20,245 bases of DNA from a virus, in IMG/VR virus record IMGVR_UViG_3300005524_000029, positions 1 through 20,245 of that record. One strand, written 5' to 3'. Made by a program: the position numbers and the translations under genes. Positions 12,216 through 19,609 of this stretch are shown in pieces. Every line of letters starts with the position of its first letter. The stretch's first letter is position 1. The notes beneath the pieces are model-generated. The model searched no databases, was not told the DNA's origin, and was given only the letters and a program-made list of their open reading frames with translations.

Positions 12216-12749
12216 ATGTCACAGACCAGTTATTCGATCAATATCCCGGCGGTCTCGTACCCCGGGCAACTGGCCGATGGGTCCAATTTCAAGGATGTCC
12301 TATCGGCTCTGGCAGTAGCCGCTGCGATCGTCTTCGGCACTCTCGTGGTGACCGATGAATCGAACACCGGGGGCTTTGATGCTCTTGCTGGACGCGCTCC
12401 ATCGGCTAGCGGTGATATCACGGCTGTCGGCGCTCAGCTTGGCGTTGCTGTTGCCAACCAGGCGCTGGCTCAGAATCCAAGCGTATCTAATCCGCAATAT
12501 CCGCTTAATTACGCGGTGCCTTGTTTGCGGAAGGGCCGCATCTGGGTTCTTGCAGAGGAGGGCGTGGTTGATGGCGTTGCTCCATATGTGCGCTTTACTG
12601 CAAACGGTTCATTCGTTCCTGGCGTTCCTGGCGCCTTCCGCGCGAGTGCGGATAGCGGCAAGGCTGCGCAATTAGCGAGCGGTCAGGCGCTATATCGGGG
12701 ATCTTATGCGGCGGCTGGATATGCCGTCGTTGAGTGCGCGTTCGTATAA
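12216..12749 (+). CDS. Capsid decoration/structural cement protein (177 aa)
   Basis: ATG 12216 follows AAGGAAAGGG. The protein is Ala/Gly/Val-rich and mostly beta. It has features of phage cement proteins that bind the outer capsid at inter-capsomer sites: an N-terminal YSINIPAVSYPGQLADGSNF segment, a middle LRKGRIWVLAEEGV strand pair, VAPYVRFTANG, and a FRASADSGKAAQ end. The position directly before the major capsid gene is the usual one. No transmembrane meaning is given to the Ala-rich stretch near residues 30-42, since it fits a buried strand. Exact fold class is inferred. Confidence 0.75.
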   Translation: MSQTSYSINIPAVSYPGQLADGSNFKDVLSALAVAAAIVFGTLVVTDESNTGGFDALAGRAPSASGDITAVGAQLGVAVANQALAQNPSVSNPQYPLNYAVPCLRKGRIWVLAEEGVVDGVAPYVRFTANGSFVPGVPGAFRASADSGKAAQLASGQALYRGSYAAAGYAVVECAFV

Positions 12750-12770
12750 ACCCAGCTTTCAAGGAGAGGA

Positions 12771-13787
12771 ATGAAAATGAGAACTGAATATAGAAAGCCG
12801 GGTGCATCCGGCTCGAAAAATCAAGTTCGCATGGATACCATGCGAATGATCCAGCGTGGTCTTCGCTGCGACGCAAATGAATCTCTGTTCATGCTGCGCC
12901 AGCTGGACTACATCAAGCAGCAAACGTATGACATCAAATACCCGGAGCTTAAGGCTCGAAAGCTGATTCCCGTCAGCTCAGAAGCCGATCCGGGCGCAGA
13001 GAACATCTTCTACCGCCAATACGATCAGAGCGGCATCGCTAAGATCATCAGCAATTATGCCGATGATCTGCCTGATGCGGACGTGGTTGGCAAAGAGTAC
13101 TCGGCAACCGTCAAAACTCTTGGCGCGAGCTATAAGTACTCGATCCAAGAGATGCGCGCTGCGATTTATGGCAACGTGCCGCTTGAGCAAAGAAAAGCCA
13201 ATGCTGCGCGCAGAGCGATCGCTCAGAAGGAAAATAAGATTGCCTTCTTTGGCGATGCCGACTCTGGGTTGGTTGGTTTTTTCAATGCCCCGAACGTGAC
13301 CTCGGTCACCATTCCGGCAACCGGCACTGGCAGCGCCACGCAGTGGGTGAGTAAGACCCCGGATCAGATTCTCTACGATATGAACCTCGTAGCGAATACC
13401 GTGGTGAGCACCTCGCTTGGCATCGAGGAGCCCGATACGTTGCTCTTGCCATTGGCGCAATTCAACTATGTTGCCTCGACGGCTCGTTCCGATTACTCGG
13501 ATAAGACGATCCTAAACTACTTCCTTGAGAACAATCCGTATATCAAGCAAGTGGAATGGGTCAACGAGCTCAAGGGTGCTGGCTCTAGTGGATCTGGATC
13601 TGCGCCATATGATCGCATGTATGCATATCGCAGAAGCCCAGAGGTATTGACCATGGAAGTCCCAAGCGATTTCGAGCAGCTTGAGCTTGAAAAGCGTGGG
13701 TTGGTCTACAAGGTGCCTTGCATCGAGCGCTTTGGCGGCGTGCTGGTTTACTACCCGCTCGCTATTGCGTACGGCGACGGTATCTAA
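12771..13787 (+). CDS. Major capsid protein, DUF2184-type HK97 fold (338 aa)
   Basis: It builds the icosahedral shell. Position (after protease/scaffold and decoration, before neck genes) and sequence agree with the DUF2184 family: an N-terminal segment ending RQLDYIKQQTYDIKYPELKA, a GASYKYSIQEMRAA spine-helix region, AFFGDADSGLVGFFNAPNV, a PDTLLLPLAQFNYV stretch and a C-terminal VYKVPCIERFGGVLVYYPLA. ATG 12771 follows AAGGAGAGG. Codons lean towards GCG/CTC/GGC forms more than those of neighbouring genes, as often seen in highly made proteins (visual impression). The hairpins after the stop probably limit read-through or protect the 3' end. Confidence 0.88.
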   Translation: MKMRTEYRKPGASGSKNQVRMDTMRMIQRGLRCDANESLFMLRQLDYIKQQTYDIKYPELKARKLIPVSSEADPGAENIFYRQYDQSGIAKIISNYADDLPDADVVGKEYSATVKTLGASYKYSIQEMRAAIYGNVPLEQRKANAARRAIAQKENKIAFFGDADSGLVGFFNAPNVTSVTIPATGTGSATQWVSKTPDQILYDMNLVANTVVSTSLGIEEPDTLLLPLAQFNYVASTARSDYSDKTILNYFLENNPYIKQVEWVNELKGAGSSGSGSAPYDRMYAYRRSPEVLTMEVPSDFEQLELEKRGLVYKVPCIERFGGVLVYYPLAIAYGDGI

Positions 13788-13798
13788 AAAAGAAAACC

Positions 13799-13822
13799 CA
13801 TCGCAGCTGCTCCACTGCGATG
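13799..13822 (+). other. First hairpin after the capsid gene
   Basis: CATCGCAG (13799-13806) pairs perfectly with CTGCGATG (13815-13822) around an 8-base loop, starting 12 bases after the capsid stop. It may act with the next hairpin in termination or in mRNA 3'-end protection. Confidence 0.5.
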
Positions 13823-13837
13823 CTCCTAACCCGATCT

Positions 13838-13872
13838 GGCCCGAGAACTGGAGCAAGCGACGTTCTCGGGCC
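13838..13872 (+). terminator. Strong stem-loop after the major capsid gene, probable (partial) terminator
   Basis: GGCCCGAGAAC (13838-13848) and GTTCTCGGGCC (13862-13872) form a perfect 11-bp GC-rich stem with a 13-base loop, followed by TTCTT. The T tract is short and broken, so termination may be incomplete, letting the capsid message be abundant while tail genes are read at a lower level. Confidence 0.7.
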
Positions 13873-13906
13873 TTCTTACATCTAGGAAAGAAAGAGGGAA
13901 AACAAC

Positions 13907-14296
13907 ATGGCAAAGAAAAGGTTTCCTTCCGATGCCAATAAATCGAAGGAAGAATTAAAAGCTCCGAAATCTCAGGCAGACGCTCCATCTGCTCCTGAAA
14001 AAGTGGTCGAAGGCAAAAAGCTTGAGCTCGTAAAGCTCTCTTATAAGCTAAAAAATCATCACCTATTAAATCACGTTGTTGCTCTTCATCCAGGCGAGAA
14101 CCATGTCTGCAAGCTAGTCTGGGAAAAGGCAAAATCTCAGCCTGCTATCCAGAGATTGCTCAAAGATGGGCATTTGGTTGATCTCTCGGATGCTTGCGAT
14201 GAGCAAGAGGCTGAGCAAGAAGAAGATCAGGATCTCGAGACCAAGAGCGATCAAGATGAAGTTGTCAGCAGCGATGCTCCCGCGGCTGAAGAATAA
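13907..14296 (+). CDS. Acidic-tailed hypothetical with PGxN...VWE..PAI motif (129 aa)
   Basis: ATG 13907 follows AAAGAGGGAAA. A basic, probably disordered start is followed by a core (LHPGENHVCKLVWEKAKSQ and PAIQRLLKDGHLVDL) and then an acidic tail (Glu/Asp/Gln-rich). The core repeats in the next gene (LRPGWNEFPKEVWEQNKEH and PAIKKMLKKGTIELL), so the two are adjacent relatives. Short proteins with a 'PG-x-N ... W ... P-A-I ... G' core are frequent just downstream of phage capsid genes, but no function is established that I can name. It may be a capsid- or connector-associated protein. Confidence 0.6.
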   Translation: MAKKRFPSDANKSKEELKAPKSQADAPSAPEKVVEGKKLELVKLSYKLKNHHLLNHVVALHPGENHVCKLVWEKAKSQPAIQRLLKDGHLVDLSDACDEQEAEQEEDQDLETKSDQDEVVSSDAPAAEE

Positions 14297-14328
14297 GAAC
14301 GTAGTCTAAAACAGAGGGAAAGAAGATA

Positions 14329-14805
14329 ATGTTTATCAAGTATAACGGAACAAACGTCCACGCTCTGCCTTATATCAACAAAGCTCAAGCGCACATCATG
14401 CAAAGCCCGCAGGATGTGAAATGGCTGCGACCTGGTTGGAATGAATTCCCAAAAGAGGTCTGGGAGCAGAATAAAGAGCATCCTGCTATTAAGAAGATGC
14501 TCAAAAAAGGTACAATTGAACTCTTGAATTATAAGGCGAGCCTAAAGGTTCGAGATAAGAAATCAGGTCGGCTAAAAAAGGTCGTCAAAATGCTGGGCCA
14601 GGACGATAAGCCCATTAAGCTTAAGCATTTCGATGAGCCCACAGCTCTTAAGATTATCAAAGGCACCTTAAACCGAGAGATCCTTGAGAGGTGGCTTGAT
14701 GAGGAGCGCAGACATAAAATAAAGCGCGCCCTTAGAAAGCAGATCAAGCCGCTTCTTCCAAGCATGGATGATGACGATGAGCGGGATCAAGAGGATCTCG
14801 ATTAA
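14329..14805 (+). CDS. Second PGxN...VWE..PAI hypothetical (158 aa)
   Basis: ATG 14329 follows AGAGGGAAAGAAG. The N-terminal part (MFIKYNGTNVHALPY) leads into the core shared with the preceding gene. The C-terminal half is different: basic helices (DEERRHKIKRALRKQIK) and an Asp-rich end. The head-to-neck position suggests a small structural or assembly protein. A 48-base gap with an alternating CG tract follows before the connector gene. Confidence 0.6.
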   Translation: MFIKYNGTNVHALPYINKAQAHIMQSPQDVKWLRPGWNEFPKEVWEQNKEHPAIKKMLKKGTIELLNYKASLKVRDKKSGRLKKVVKMLGQDDKPIKLKHFDEPTALKIIKGTLNREILERWLDEERRHKIKRALRKQIKPLLPSMDDDDERDQEDLD

Positions 14806-14811
14806 ATAAAG

Positions 14812-14823
14812 TCGCGCGCGCGA
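14812..14823. repeat. Alternating CG palindrome
   Basis: TCGCGCGCGCGA, a perfect 12-bp palindrome of alternating C and G, lies in the 48-base gap before the connector gene. It could form a small hairpin or left-handed DNA, or it may be incidental. Confidence 0.35.
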
Positions 14824-14853
14824 GGGATCGCGGGCTGGACTAGGGGGTACTAG

Positions 14854-15279
14854 ATGGGAGCACCGAATCAACCAGCTGATCCACAGTATTTCTTGACGCT
14901 ATTTGACGAATTTAAAAACGTTCATCCAGAAAAGATCAAGGCATACCTTCAGCTGGCCGGTCAAAGAGTGCCCCCCTCTGTCTGGGCCGAGAGCACCCAG
15001 TACGCAACGGCTCTCTTGGCTGCGCATATGCTGGCCACCAGTGGACCGCAAGGAGGCGGCTCCGCTGGTGGAGCTTTAACCGCCGAGCAAGTCGGTAATC
15101 TCTCTCGCAGCTTCCAGGCCGTCTTTGAACCAGGAAGCGGCGATGCGCCTCTTATGACCACAAGATATGGCATAGATTTCGTTGCGCTAAGAAAAGAGAC
15201 GATTGTCTCAATGCGCGCCGTTAGGATGTTTTCTCCTCGAAGATTTCCGCCCTATGGCGGCGGAGGAGGCTGCTATTGA
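14854..15279 (+). CDS. DUF4054-type head-tail connector protein (141 aa)
   Basis: It resembles DUF4054 connector proteins that sit under the portal. The order is an FDEFKNVHPEKIKAYLQLAG start, WAESTQYATALLAAHMLATSG in the central helix pair, and a C-terminal MTTRYGIDFVALRKET block. Start ATG 14854 has a GGGGG site (14842-14846). The last residues are a Gly run (GGGGGCY) whose codons also make up the GGAGGAGG ribosome site of the next gene, which begins at TTG inside its stop. Confidence 0.75.
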   Translation: MGAPNQPADPQYFLTLFDEFKNVHPEKIKAYLQLAGQRVPPSVWAESTQYATALLAAHMLATSGPQGGGSAGGALTAEQVGNLSRSFQAVFEPGSGDAPLMTTRYGIDFVALRKETIVSMRAVRMFSPRRFPPYGGGGGCY

Positions 15280-15815
15280 GCGCGTTCTCAGATAAGGATA
15301 AGGGCTGGCGCGATCTAATGAAGAGATTCGAGGTCCATGCAGGCGAGACGCATGGATTTGCTGGATATCTGCGCTCAAGCGGTGATTATCAGCCCAAAAA
15401 TCAGCCTAATGGCAAATCAAATTCTGAGCATAAGCCAATCCGCATTGCAGCACTTGCAGCAGTGCATGAGTTCGGTGCGACGATCAAGAATGCCTTTGGG
15501 CGCGGGATTAATGTCACCATCCCTGAGCGATCCTATATCCGATCAGCCATTGATGGAAATAGGCAAGAATTAGAGAAGATGACAAAAAAGCTCGCCAATG
15601 CCGTGCTCGTTGGAAAGATCAAATCGCGTGCGCAAGCCATAGGTCTTTTGTGCGAGAAGGTCACAACGCTTATCCGCTCAAAGATTGATGAGGGCGTGCC
15701 TCCGCCTAATAAGCCATCGACGATAGCGCGCAAGGGCTCAAGCCATACGCTGATTGATACCGGACAGCTCAGAAATAGCCTTGATTGGGAGATCAGAGAG
15801 GGCAAAGAGAAATGA
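15276..15815 (+). CDS. HK97 gp10/Mu G-like neck or tail-completion protein (179 aa)
   Basis: It has the family hallmarks: LAAVHEFGATIKN (a His-Glu-Phe-Gly strand), IPERSYIRSAID, helices between, and the C-terminal segment GVPPPNKPSTIARKGSSHTL followed by IDTGQLRNSLDWEI. Such proteins join head and tail or complete the tail. The TTG start at 15276 is supported by GGAGGAGG just upstream. The last 4 bases overlap the next gene's start at 15812. Residues about 35-55 are polar and flexible. Confidence 0.8.
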   Translation: MSAFSDKDKGWRDLMKRFEVHAGETHGFAGYLRSSGDYQPKNQPNGKSNSEHKPIRIAALAAVHEFGATIKNAFGRGINVTIPERSYIRSAIDGNRQELEKMTKKLANAVLVGKIKSRAQAIGLLCEKVTTLIRSKIDEGVPPPNKPSTIARKGSSHTLIDTGQLRNSLDWEIREGKEK

Positions 15816-16120
15816 AATGCTCAAATAAGCAATGCACAAGCGCGATGGATGGCAAATGGAAGCCGCACGTTCTTCTTTGGTATGAGGGCGCGCGCGTGGG
15901 CTCTCATCAGCCAATCTCAGTCACTTGCGATGATCTTTTGGTCTGCGATCAGTGCCGAAAGCACCTAAAGGTGCGCCATTTCGTCGCCGCCGATATCGAT
16001 GGCTGGCAAAAGAACATCGCTAAGGTGATCCACTACGCCAGGCGCAGACCTGATCTGCGCACCGCACAAATAACATATACGCTCGAGGATTCGCTGACGC
16101 TAAAGGAGGATGCCGTTTGA
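15812..16120 (+). CDS. Small Cys-rich, zinc-ribbon-like protein (102 aa)
   Basis: ATG 15812 overlaps the previous gene's end (ATGA). Residues 3-51 hold C3-x4-C8, C39, and C45-x2-C48 with H51 close by (VCDQCRKH), an arrangement that could bind one zinc ion as a rubredoxin/zinc-ribbon-like site. The rest (FVAADIDGWQKNIAKVIHYA) is helical. No family is recognised. It lies within the neck operon between tail-completion and head-closure genes. It may be structural, or a passenger with its own role. Confidence 0.55.
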   Translation: MKCSNKQCTSAMDGKWKPHVLLWYEGARVGSHQPISVTCDDLLVCDQCRKHLKVRHFVAADIDGWQKNIAKVIHYARRRPDLRTAQITYTLEDSLTLKEDAV

Positions 16121-16500
16121 GCTTAATCCAGCGCTTTATGACTGGCGAGTATACCGTCATGCGCTCTGGCCCTGGACAATATGTCAAAGGCCGGTATCGG
16201 CGCGGTGAGATCGAGACGATTACCGTTATGGGCTCTCTCCAGCCTACGACAGCTCGCGAGCTTAAGCTTCCGGAAGAAGGAAATAGGCTTAGGCAGTATT
16301 GGCAATTTTTTACCGATAAGCCCGTGGTGACCGACAACACGGCAACCCTAGCGCGCGGTGATCAAGTGGTCATCAACGGAGAGACCTATCGCGCTATGTC
16401 GCTAACATCATGGCAGGGAACTGATTTAGACCACTATATCACGGTTCTCTGGAGAGAGCCTGAGCAGGCAAGCGATGGAAAAGGAGCTGCTAATCAATGA
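16117..16500 (+). CDS. Head-closure/neck protein (127 aa)
   Basis: It resembles phage head-closure or head-tail joining proteins in length, position and wording: an N-terminal FMTGEYTVMRSGPGQYVKGRY block, an MGSLQPTTARELKLPEEGNR stretch, and beta-rich C-terminus (TLARGDQVVINGETYRAMS) ending in a tyrosine/Trp-containing strand. TTG 16117 is chosen for its AAAGGAGG site and TTGA overlap. ATG within the protein is not needed. It ends in an ATGA overlap with the terminator gene. Confidence 0.65.
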   Translation: MSLIQRFMTGEYTVMRSGPGQYVKGRYRRGEIETITVMGSLQPTTARELKLPEEGNRLRQYWQFFTDKPVVTDNTATLARGDQVVINGETYRAMSLTSWQGTDLDHYITVLWREPEQASDGKGAANQ

Positions 16501-17087
16501 GCTCGGCGAATAAATATCCTGCTGGCAGTTTGAATATTGCGGCGATTCGCGATGCCTTGTACGATTGGTGTTATAGCGTAACCCGGGGAGTTCTCTCTGA
16601 CGATGGAGAGGATATCATCTGGAGAAACCAATCGGAGCCCTTGCCGGCGCGGCCATGCGTGACGCTTAAGCTAATCGATGGCCCTCGCCCAATAGCAAGA
16701 GATCCGAATCTGTTTTTCGGCGATGTCGGAAAGCCGTTTAACGCCGGAATGCAGCAGGAGGCAACCCTTTCCGTGCAAGTTTTTGCGAGCACCAGAATTG
16801 AAAACGACGCTCAGGCTCAGCAGATCGCATTTGATCTGAATGCATCGCTGACCAGGCAATCTGTTCTCGATCAGCTAAAGCTTGCTGGGATTACGATCCA
16901 GGGATTGGGAGCACCAAAGAATTTAAGCGCTCTTGAGGAGACGGAATACGAGGATCGCGCTGGATTTGAAGTCGCTCTTGGATTGGCTCAAAATATCCAG
17001 GACAACCCAGCAACGATTGGCACTATCAATATTGGAAGAATTGTGGATGGCCAGGAGCTATCCGATCAGGAAGTGAATCTACCCTAA
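16497..17087 (+). CDS. Neck/tail terminator protein (196 aa)
   Basis: It looks like the neck terminator family of myoviruses: an early helix (LNIAAIRDALYDWCYSV), then IIWRNQSEPLPARPCVTLKL, a strand-rich middle (EATLSVQVFAS), a helix with an AQAQQIAFDLNASL repeat pattern, and a C-terminal ETEYEDRAGFEVALGLAQNI strand. Such proteins cap the tail tube and set the joining face to the head. It lies just before the sheath gene, as expected. ATG 16497 overlaps the stop of the previous gene. Confidence 0.7.
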   Translation: MSSANKYPAGSLNIAAIRDALYDWCYSVTRGVLSDDGEDIIWRNQSEPLPARPCVTLKLIDGPRPIARDPNLFFGDVGKPFNAGMQQEATLSVQVFASTRIENDAQAQQIAFDLNASLTRQSVLDQLKLAGITIQGLGAPKNLSALEETEYEDRAGFEVALGLAQNIQDNPATIGTINIGRIVDGQELSDQEVNLP

Positions 17088-17102
17088 GGAGGGGTCAATA
17101 TC

Positions 17103-18440
17103 ATGGAGTCGCCTACTCTAATTGTCAACGTTACCATCACCAAAAGCACGCGCACGGTTAGCGGACTAGCCTTTAATGTGCCTGTGATCTTGGGTCCATC
17201 CAATAGGTTCTCGGATGCCTATCGCAGCTACGTTTCGCCTCAAGACATGATCTCAGATGGATTTGAGCTATCTGATCCGGAATACATCGAAGCTCTGGCA
17301 TTGATGAGCCAGGCCGGGCCAAAGCCTCCAAGGTTTCTCGTCTCAAAATTCAGCGCAGCCGTGGCTCAGGTCGATACCTTCCAGGTTGGAACGCTTACTA
17401 CCGGGCATCAATATAAATTCACCATGGATAGCGTTGTGATCTCGTACACCTCTAGCGGCGGCGATACTCAGCAATCTGTTCTTGCTGCATTGCTTGCGGC
17501 AATAGGCACGGCCTTCCCGAGTAATCCGCCTGTGACTGGCGCGGTTACCGGCTCAGGCGCTGGGGCAACGCTAACGCTGACGTCAAGCGTTGCTGGCCAG
17601 GGTGTAAGCTATACGGCAATCGATTCTGATTTAACGAAAGTAAACGTCACGCCAAACCATTCGATCGTAAACGACATTCAGATCTTGCAAGATGCCGTAG
17701 CGCCGGCAGATCAATTCTACGGCGTGCTCGTCACAAGCCACGTTGCAACCGATATCTTGCAGGTTGCTACCTATATCGAATCGCAGCTACTTGTTTATGT
17801 CACTGCAACGGCTGATGCGGGGTGCTTGACTAGCGGCAATACCGATATCATGTCGCAGCTCAAAGCGCTCTCGCTTGATCGGACGATGATCCTTTATTCC
17901 GCGCAAGCCAATACCAATGGCCCTGATGGCGCATGGATGGGATATATGCTTCCCACGACGCCGGGTGTGGGCAACTGGGCGATGAAAACCCTTGCTGGCG
18001 TTGATGCCGATAATCTTACGGCATCTCAGATCGCTAATGTCGTATCTAAGAACGGCAACGTCTATGTCATCGTCGGTGGAAACGGAACAACGCTTTACGG
18101 CATATCGACTGGCGGTGAGTATTTCGATGTCGCGATTTTCCTTGATTGGCTTGCGTCGACCTCGCAGACGAACCTTATCGCTGTTGAGACCGATCCGCTC
18201 AATCTTAAGGTGCCTTATACCAATCGCGGAATTGCTATGCTTGCCAACGCACTTAGGGCGACCTTACAGCAAGGCCAGGATAATCAGGGCTTAGCTGCTG
18301 GATGGTCGGTGTTTGCTCCAAACGTGAATGATGTTCCGCAAGCAGATAAGCTTTCTAGAACGCTAAACAACTTTGGATTTAATGCCACTCTTGCTGGAGC
18401 GATCAATAAAATCAATATCCAAGGCTACGTAAGCTCGTAA
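17103..18440 (+). CDS. Contractile tail sheath protein, DUF3383-type (445 aa)
   Basis: This protein forms the contracting sheath and marks the phage as a myovirus. The first strand/helix (MESPTLIVNVTITKSTRTVS) and C-terminal handshake-like region (TLNNFGFNATLAGAINKINI, then QGYVSS) fit the DUF3383 family. The middle (about residues 85-170) is an Ala/Thr/Gly-rich beta domain (VTGAVTGSGAGATLTLTSSV), an outer domain that is variable in the family. ATG 17103 follows AAGGAGGGG. The tube gene follows 32 bases downstream. Confidence 0.88.
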   Translation: MESPTLIVNVTITKSTRTVSGLAFNVPVILGPSNRFSDAYRSYVSPQDMISDGFELSDPEYIEALALMSQAGPKPPRFLVSKFSAAVAQVDTFQVGTLTTGHQYKFTMDSVVISYTSSGGDTQQSVLAALLAAIGTAFPSNPPVTGAVTGSGAGATLTLTSSVAGQGVSYTAIDSDLTKVNVTPNHSIVNDIQILQDAVAPADQFYGVLVTSHVATDILQVATYIESQLLVYVTATADAGCLTSGNTDIMSQLKALSLDRTMILYSAQANTNGPDGAWMGYMLPTTPGVGNWAMKTLAGVDADNLTASQIANVVSKNGNVYVIVGGNGTTLYGISTGGEYFDVAIFLDWLASTSQTNLIAVETDPLNLKVPYTNRGIAMLANALRATLQQGQDNQGLAAGWSVFAPNVNDVPQADKLSRTLNNFGFNATLAGAINKINIQGYVSS

Positions 18441-18472
18441 GCTTAAAAAAGAAACCACGGAGGAAATAAATC

Positions 18473-18925
18473 ATGTCAAGCGGACTAACTAGAGCATATG
18501 CCCCGGATGATGTTGCCGTTGTCGTGGGCACGCAAGCGATCACGGGCTTTAAAGAAGGCACCTTTGTTGAGGTCGAGCGCGATGTCGAAACAGCTGTTAT
18601 GGATATCGGATCTGATGGCGAGGCAACGCTTGTGATCAGCCCAAACCAAGCCGGCAAATTCAAATTCACGCTCCAGCAATCAAGCCCTAGCAATGATTAT
18701 CTGACGACCGTATTTCAGGCTCTGCAGAATAAGGACCTTACCAACGGAATCAAGCCTGTCAGCGTTGAGGATAAAAATGGCTCTACCCTTGCCAGCTGCA
18801 AGCAGGGTGCGGTTCAAAAGCCCGCTAAGGTAAGCTTTGCCGATAAGGCAGAGGGCAGAGAATGGACGATTGTGACTGGCTATCTAAATCTGGCTCCAGG
18901 AGGCGAGAACGTTATCGGCTCCTGA
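18473..18925 (+). CDS. Tail tube protein, DUF3277-type (150 aa)
   Basis: It makes the inner tail tube through which DNA leaves. Family features are a short start then YAPDDVAVVVGTQAITGFKE, an FVEVERDVE strand, a QQSSPSNDYLTTVF helix with the conserved Ser-Pro-Ser-Asn, and a C-terminal REWTIVTGYLNLAPGGENVI strand. Length and place (right after the sheath) fit. ATG 18473 follows CGGAGGAAA. Confidence 0.85.
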   Translation: MSSGLTRAYAPDDVAVVVGTQAITGFKEGTFVEVERDVETAVMDIGSDGEATLVISPNQAGKFKFTLQQSSPSNDYLTTVFQALQNKDLTNGIKPVSVEDKNGSTLASCKQGAVQKPAKVSFADKAEGREWTIVTGYLNLAPGGENVIGS

Positions 18926-18951
18926 TTACGCTCTAAAAACAGGGGGGAATA

Positions 18952-19407
18952 ATGGAACGCAGTATTGAAATGAGCAAAGAAGTTGTGGTTGATGGCGTGC
19001 GATATCTGATCACGCATCCATCGCCTGATGTGGGGATAAAGCTTGGGATTGAGCTCTTAAATCTCATGGCAGCTCCCGCCGTAGGCATGGGCGCTATCGG
19101 CAATGCTGAGAGCGAGGATGAGAAGATCAAGGCCGCCATGGCGTCGGTTCGTGAGCTGATGACAAAGCTTACGCCAGATAAGTTTTTAGATCTCTCGCGG
19201 CGGATCTTGTCGACAGTTGAGATCCAAGAGCCAAAAAAGCAGCTCTTAGCAGAGGATCATGTTTTTAAGCTGCATTTTAGAGGCAGGCTTGGATCGATCG
19301 TAAATCTAGTTCTTAAGACGTTGGAGTTTACCCACGAGGATTTTTTAAAAGCGATCATGGCTGGGATCGCGACGATGAAGACGAAAGGGGAAAGCCAGCC
19401 CGCGTAA
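18952..19407 (+). CDS. Tail assembly chaperone, short (G-type) product (151 aa)
   Basis: Tail chaperones coat the tape measure protein while the tube grows. The position between tube and tape measure, and the helical form (VRELMTKLTPDKFLDLSRRI, FTHEDFLKAIMAG), agree. ATG 18952 follows AGGGGGG. At codons 131-133 (TTT TTA AAA) an in-register slippery site lets part of the ribosomes move to the -1 frame and read the next ORF, as in lambda G/GT and many other tailed phages. The shifted product would be 218 residues. Confidence 0.78.
   Translation: MERSIEMSKEVVVDGVRYLITHPSPDVGIKLGIELLNLMAAPAVGMGAIGNAESEDEKIKAAMASVRELMTKLTPDKFLDLSRRILSTVEIQEPKKQLLAEDHVFKLHFRGRLGSIVNLVLKTLEFTHEDFLKAIMAGIATMKTKGESQPA
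19341..19350 (+). other. Predicted -1 ribosomal frameshift site
   Basis: TTTTTTAAAA contains two overlapping heptamers in the correct register: T TTT TTA (19341-19347) and T TTA AAA (19344-19350). A hairpin follows, GCGATC (19351-19356) with GATCGC (19365-19370). The -1 frame is open from here to TAG at 19605-19607. Confidence 0.65.
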
Positions 19408-19409
19408 GC

Positions 19410-19607
19410 TTGCCGATTCCAGATGATTTGTGCTGGCCTGTTTTAAGGCTTGTTTTAGAGGGCCATGATTACGCGAAAATACTAACGAGCTGGACGATGA
19501 AGATGGTTCTTGATGTCAACCGAGCTCTGGATATCAGAGATCAGCTAAGAGCCATGCAGCAAGAGCAGCAGGCATTACAGGCGCAGAATAAAAGGCGGGC
19601 AATCTAG
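19410..19607 (+). CDS. T-type extension of the tail chaperone (made by -1 frameshift)
   Basis: The frame carries residues such as CWPVLRLVLEGHDYAKILTS, then MKMVLDVNRALDIRDQL and a Gln/Lys-rich helical end. That resembles the second domain of tail-chaperone fusions, which contacts the tape measure protein. It is -1 relative to the chaperone frame and open back past the slippery site, so frameshift fusion from 19347 is the likely route. The TTG at 19410 has no good ribosome site of its own, so independent translation is less likely. Confidence 0.65.
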   Translation: MPIPDDLCWPVLRLVLEGHDYAKILTSWTMKMVLDVNRALDIRDQLRAMQQEQQALQAQNKRRAI

Positions 19608-19609
19608 AG

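Noticed and set aside
13512-14132. Minus-strand open frame (206 codons) across the capsid end
   Set aside because: It spans the capsid 3' end, the hairpins and the next gene on the opposite strand, with no sign of coding; a shadow frame.
19387-19394. GGGGAAAG, like the lambda slippery sequence
   Set aside because: The codon register is GGG GAA AGC, so the heptamer G GGA AAG is out of frame for a -1 slip. The TTTTTTAAAA site fits instead.
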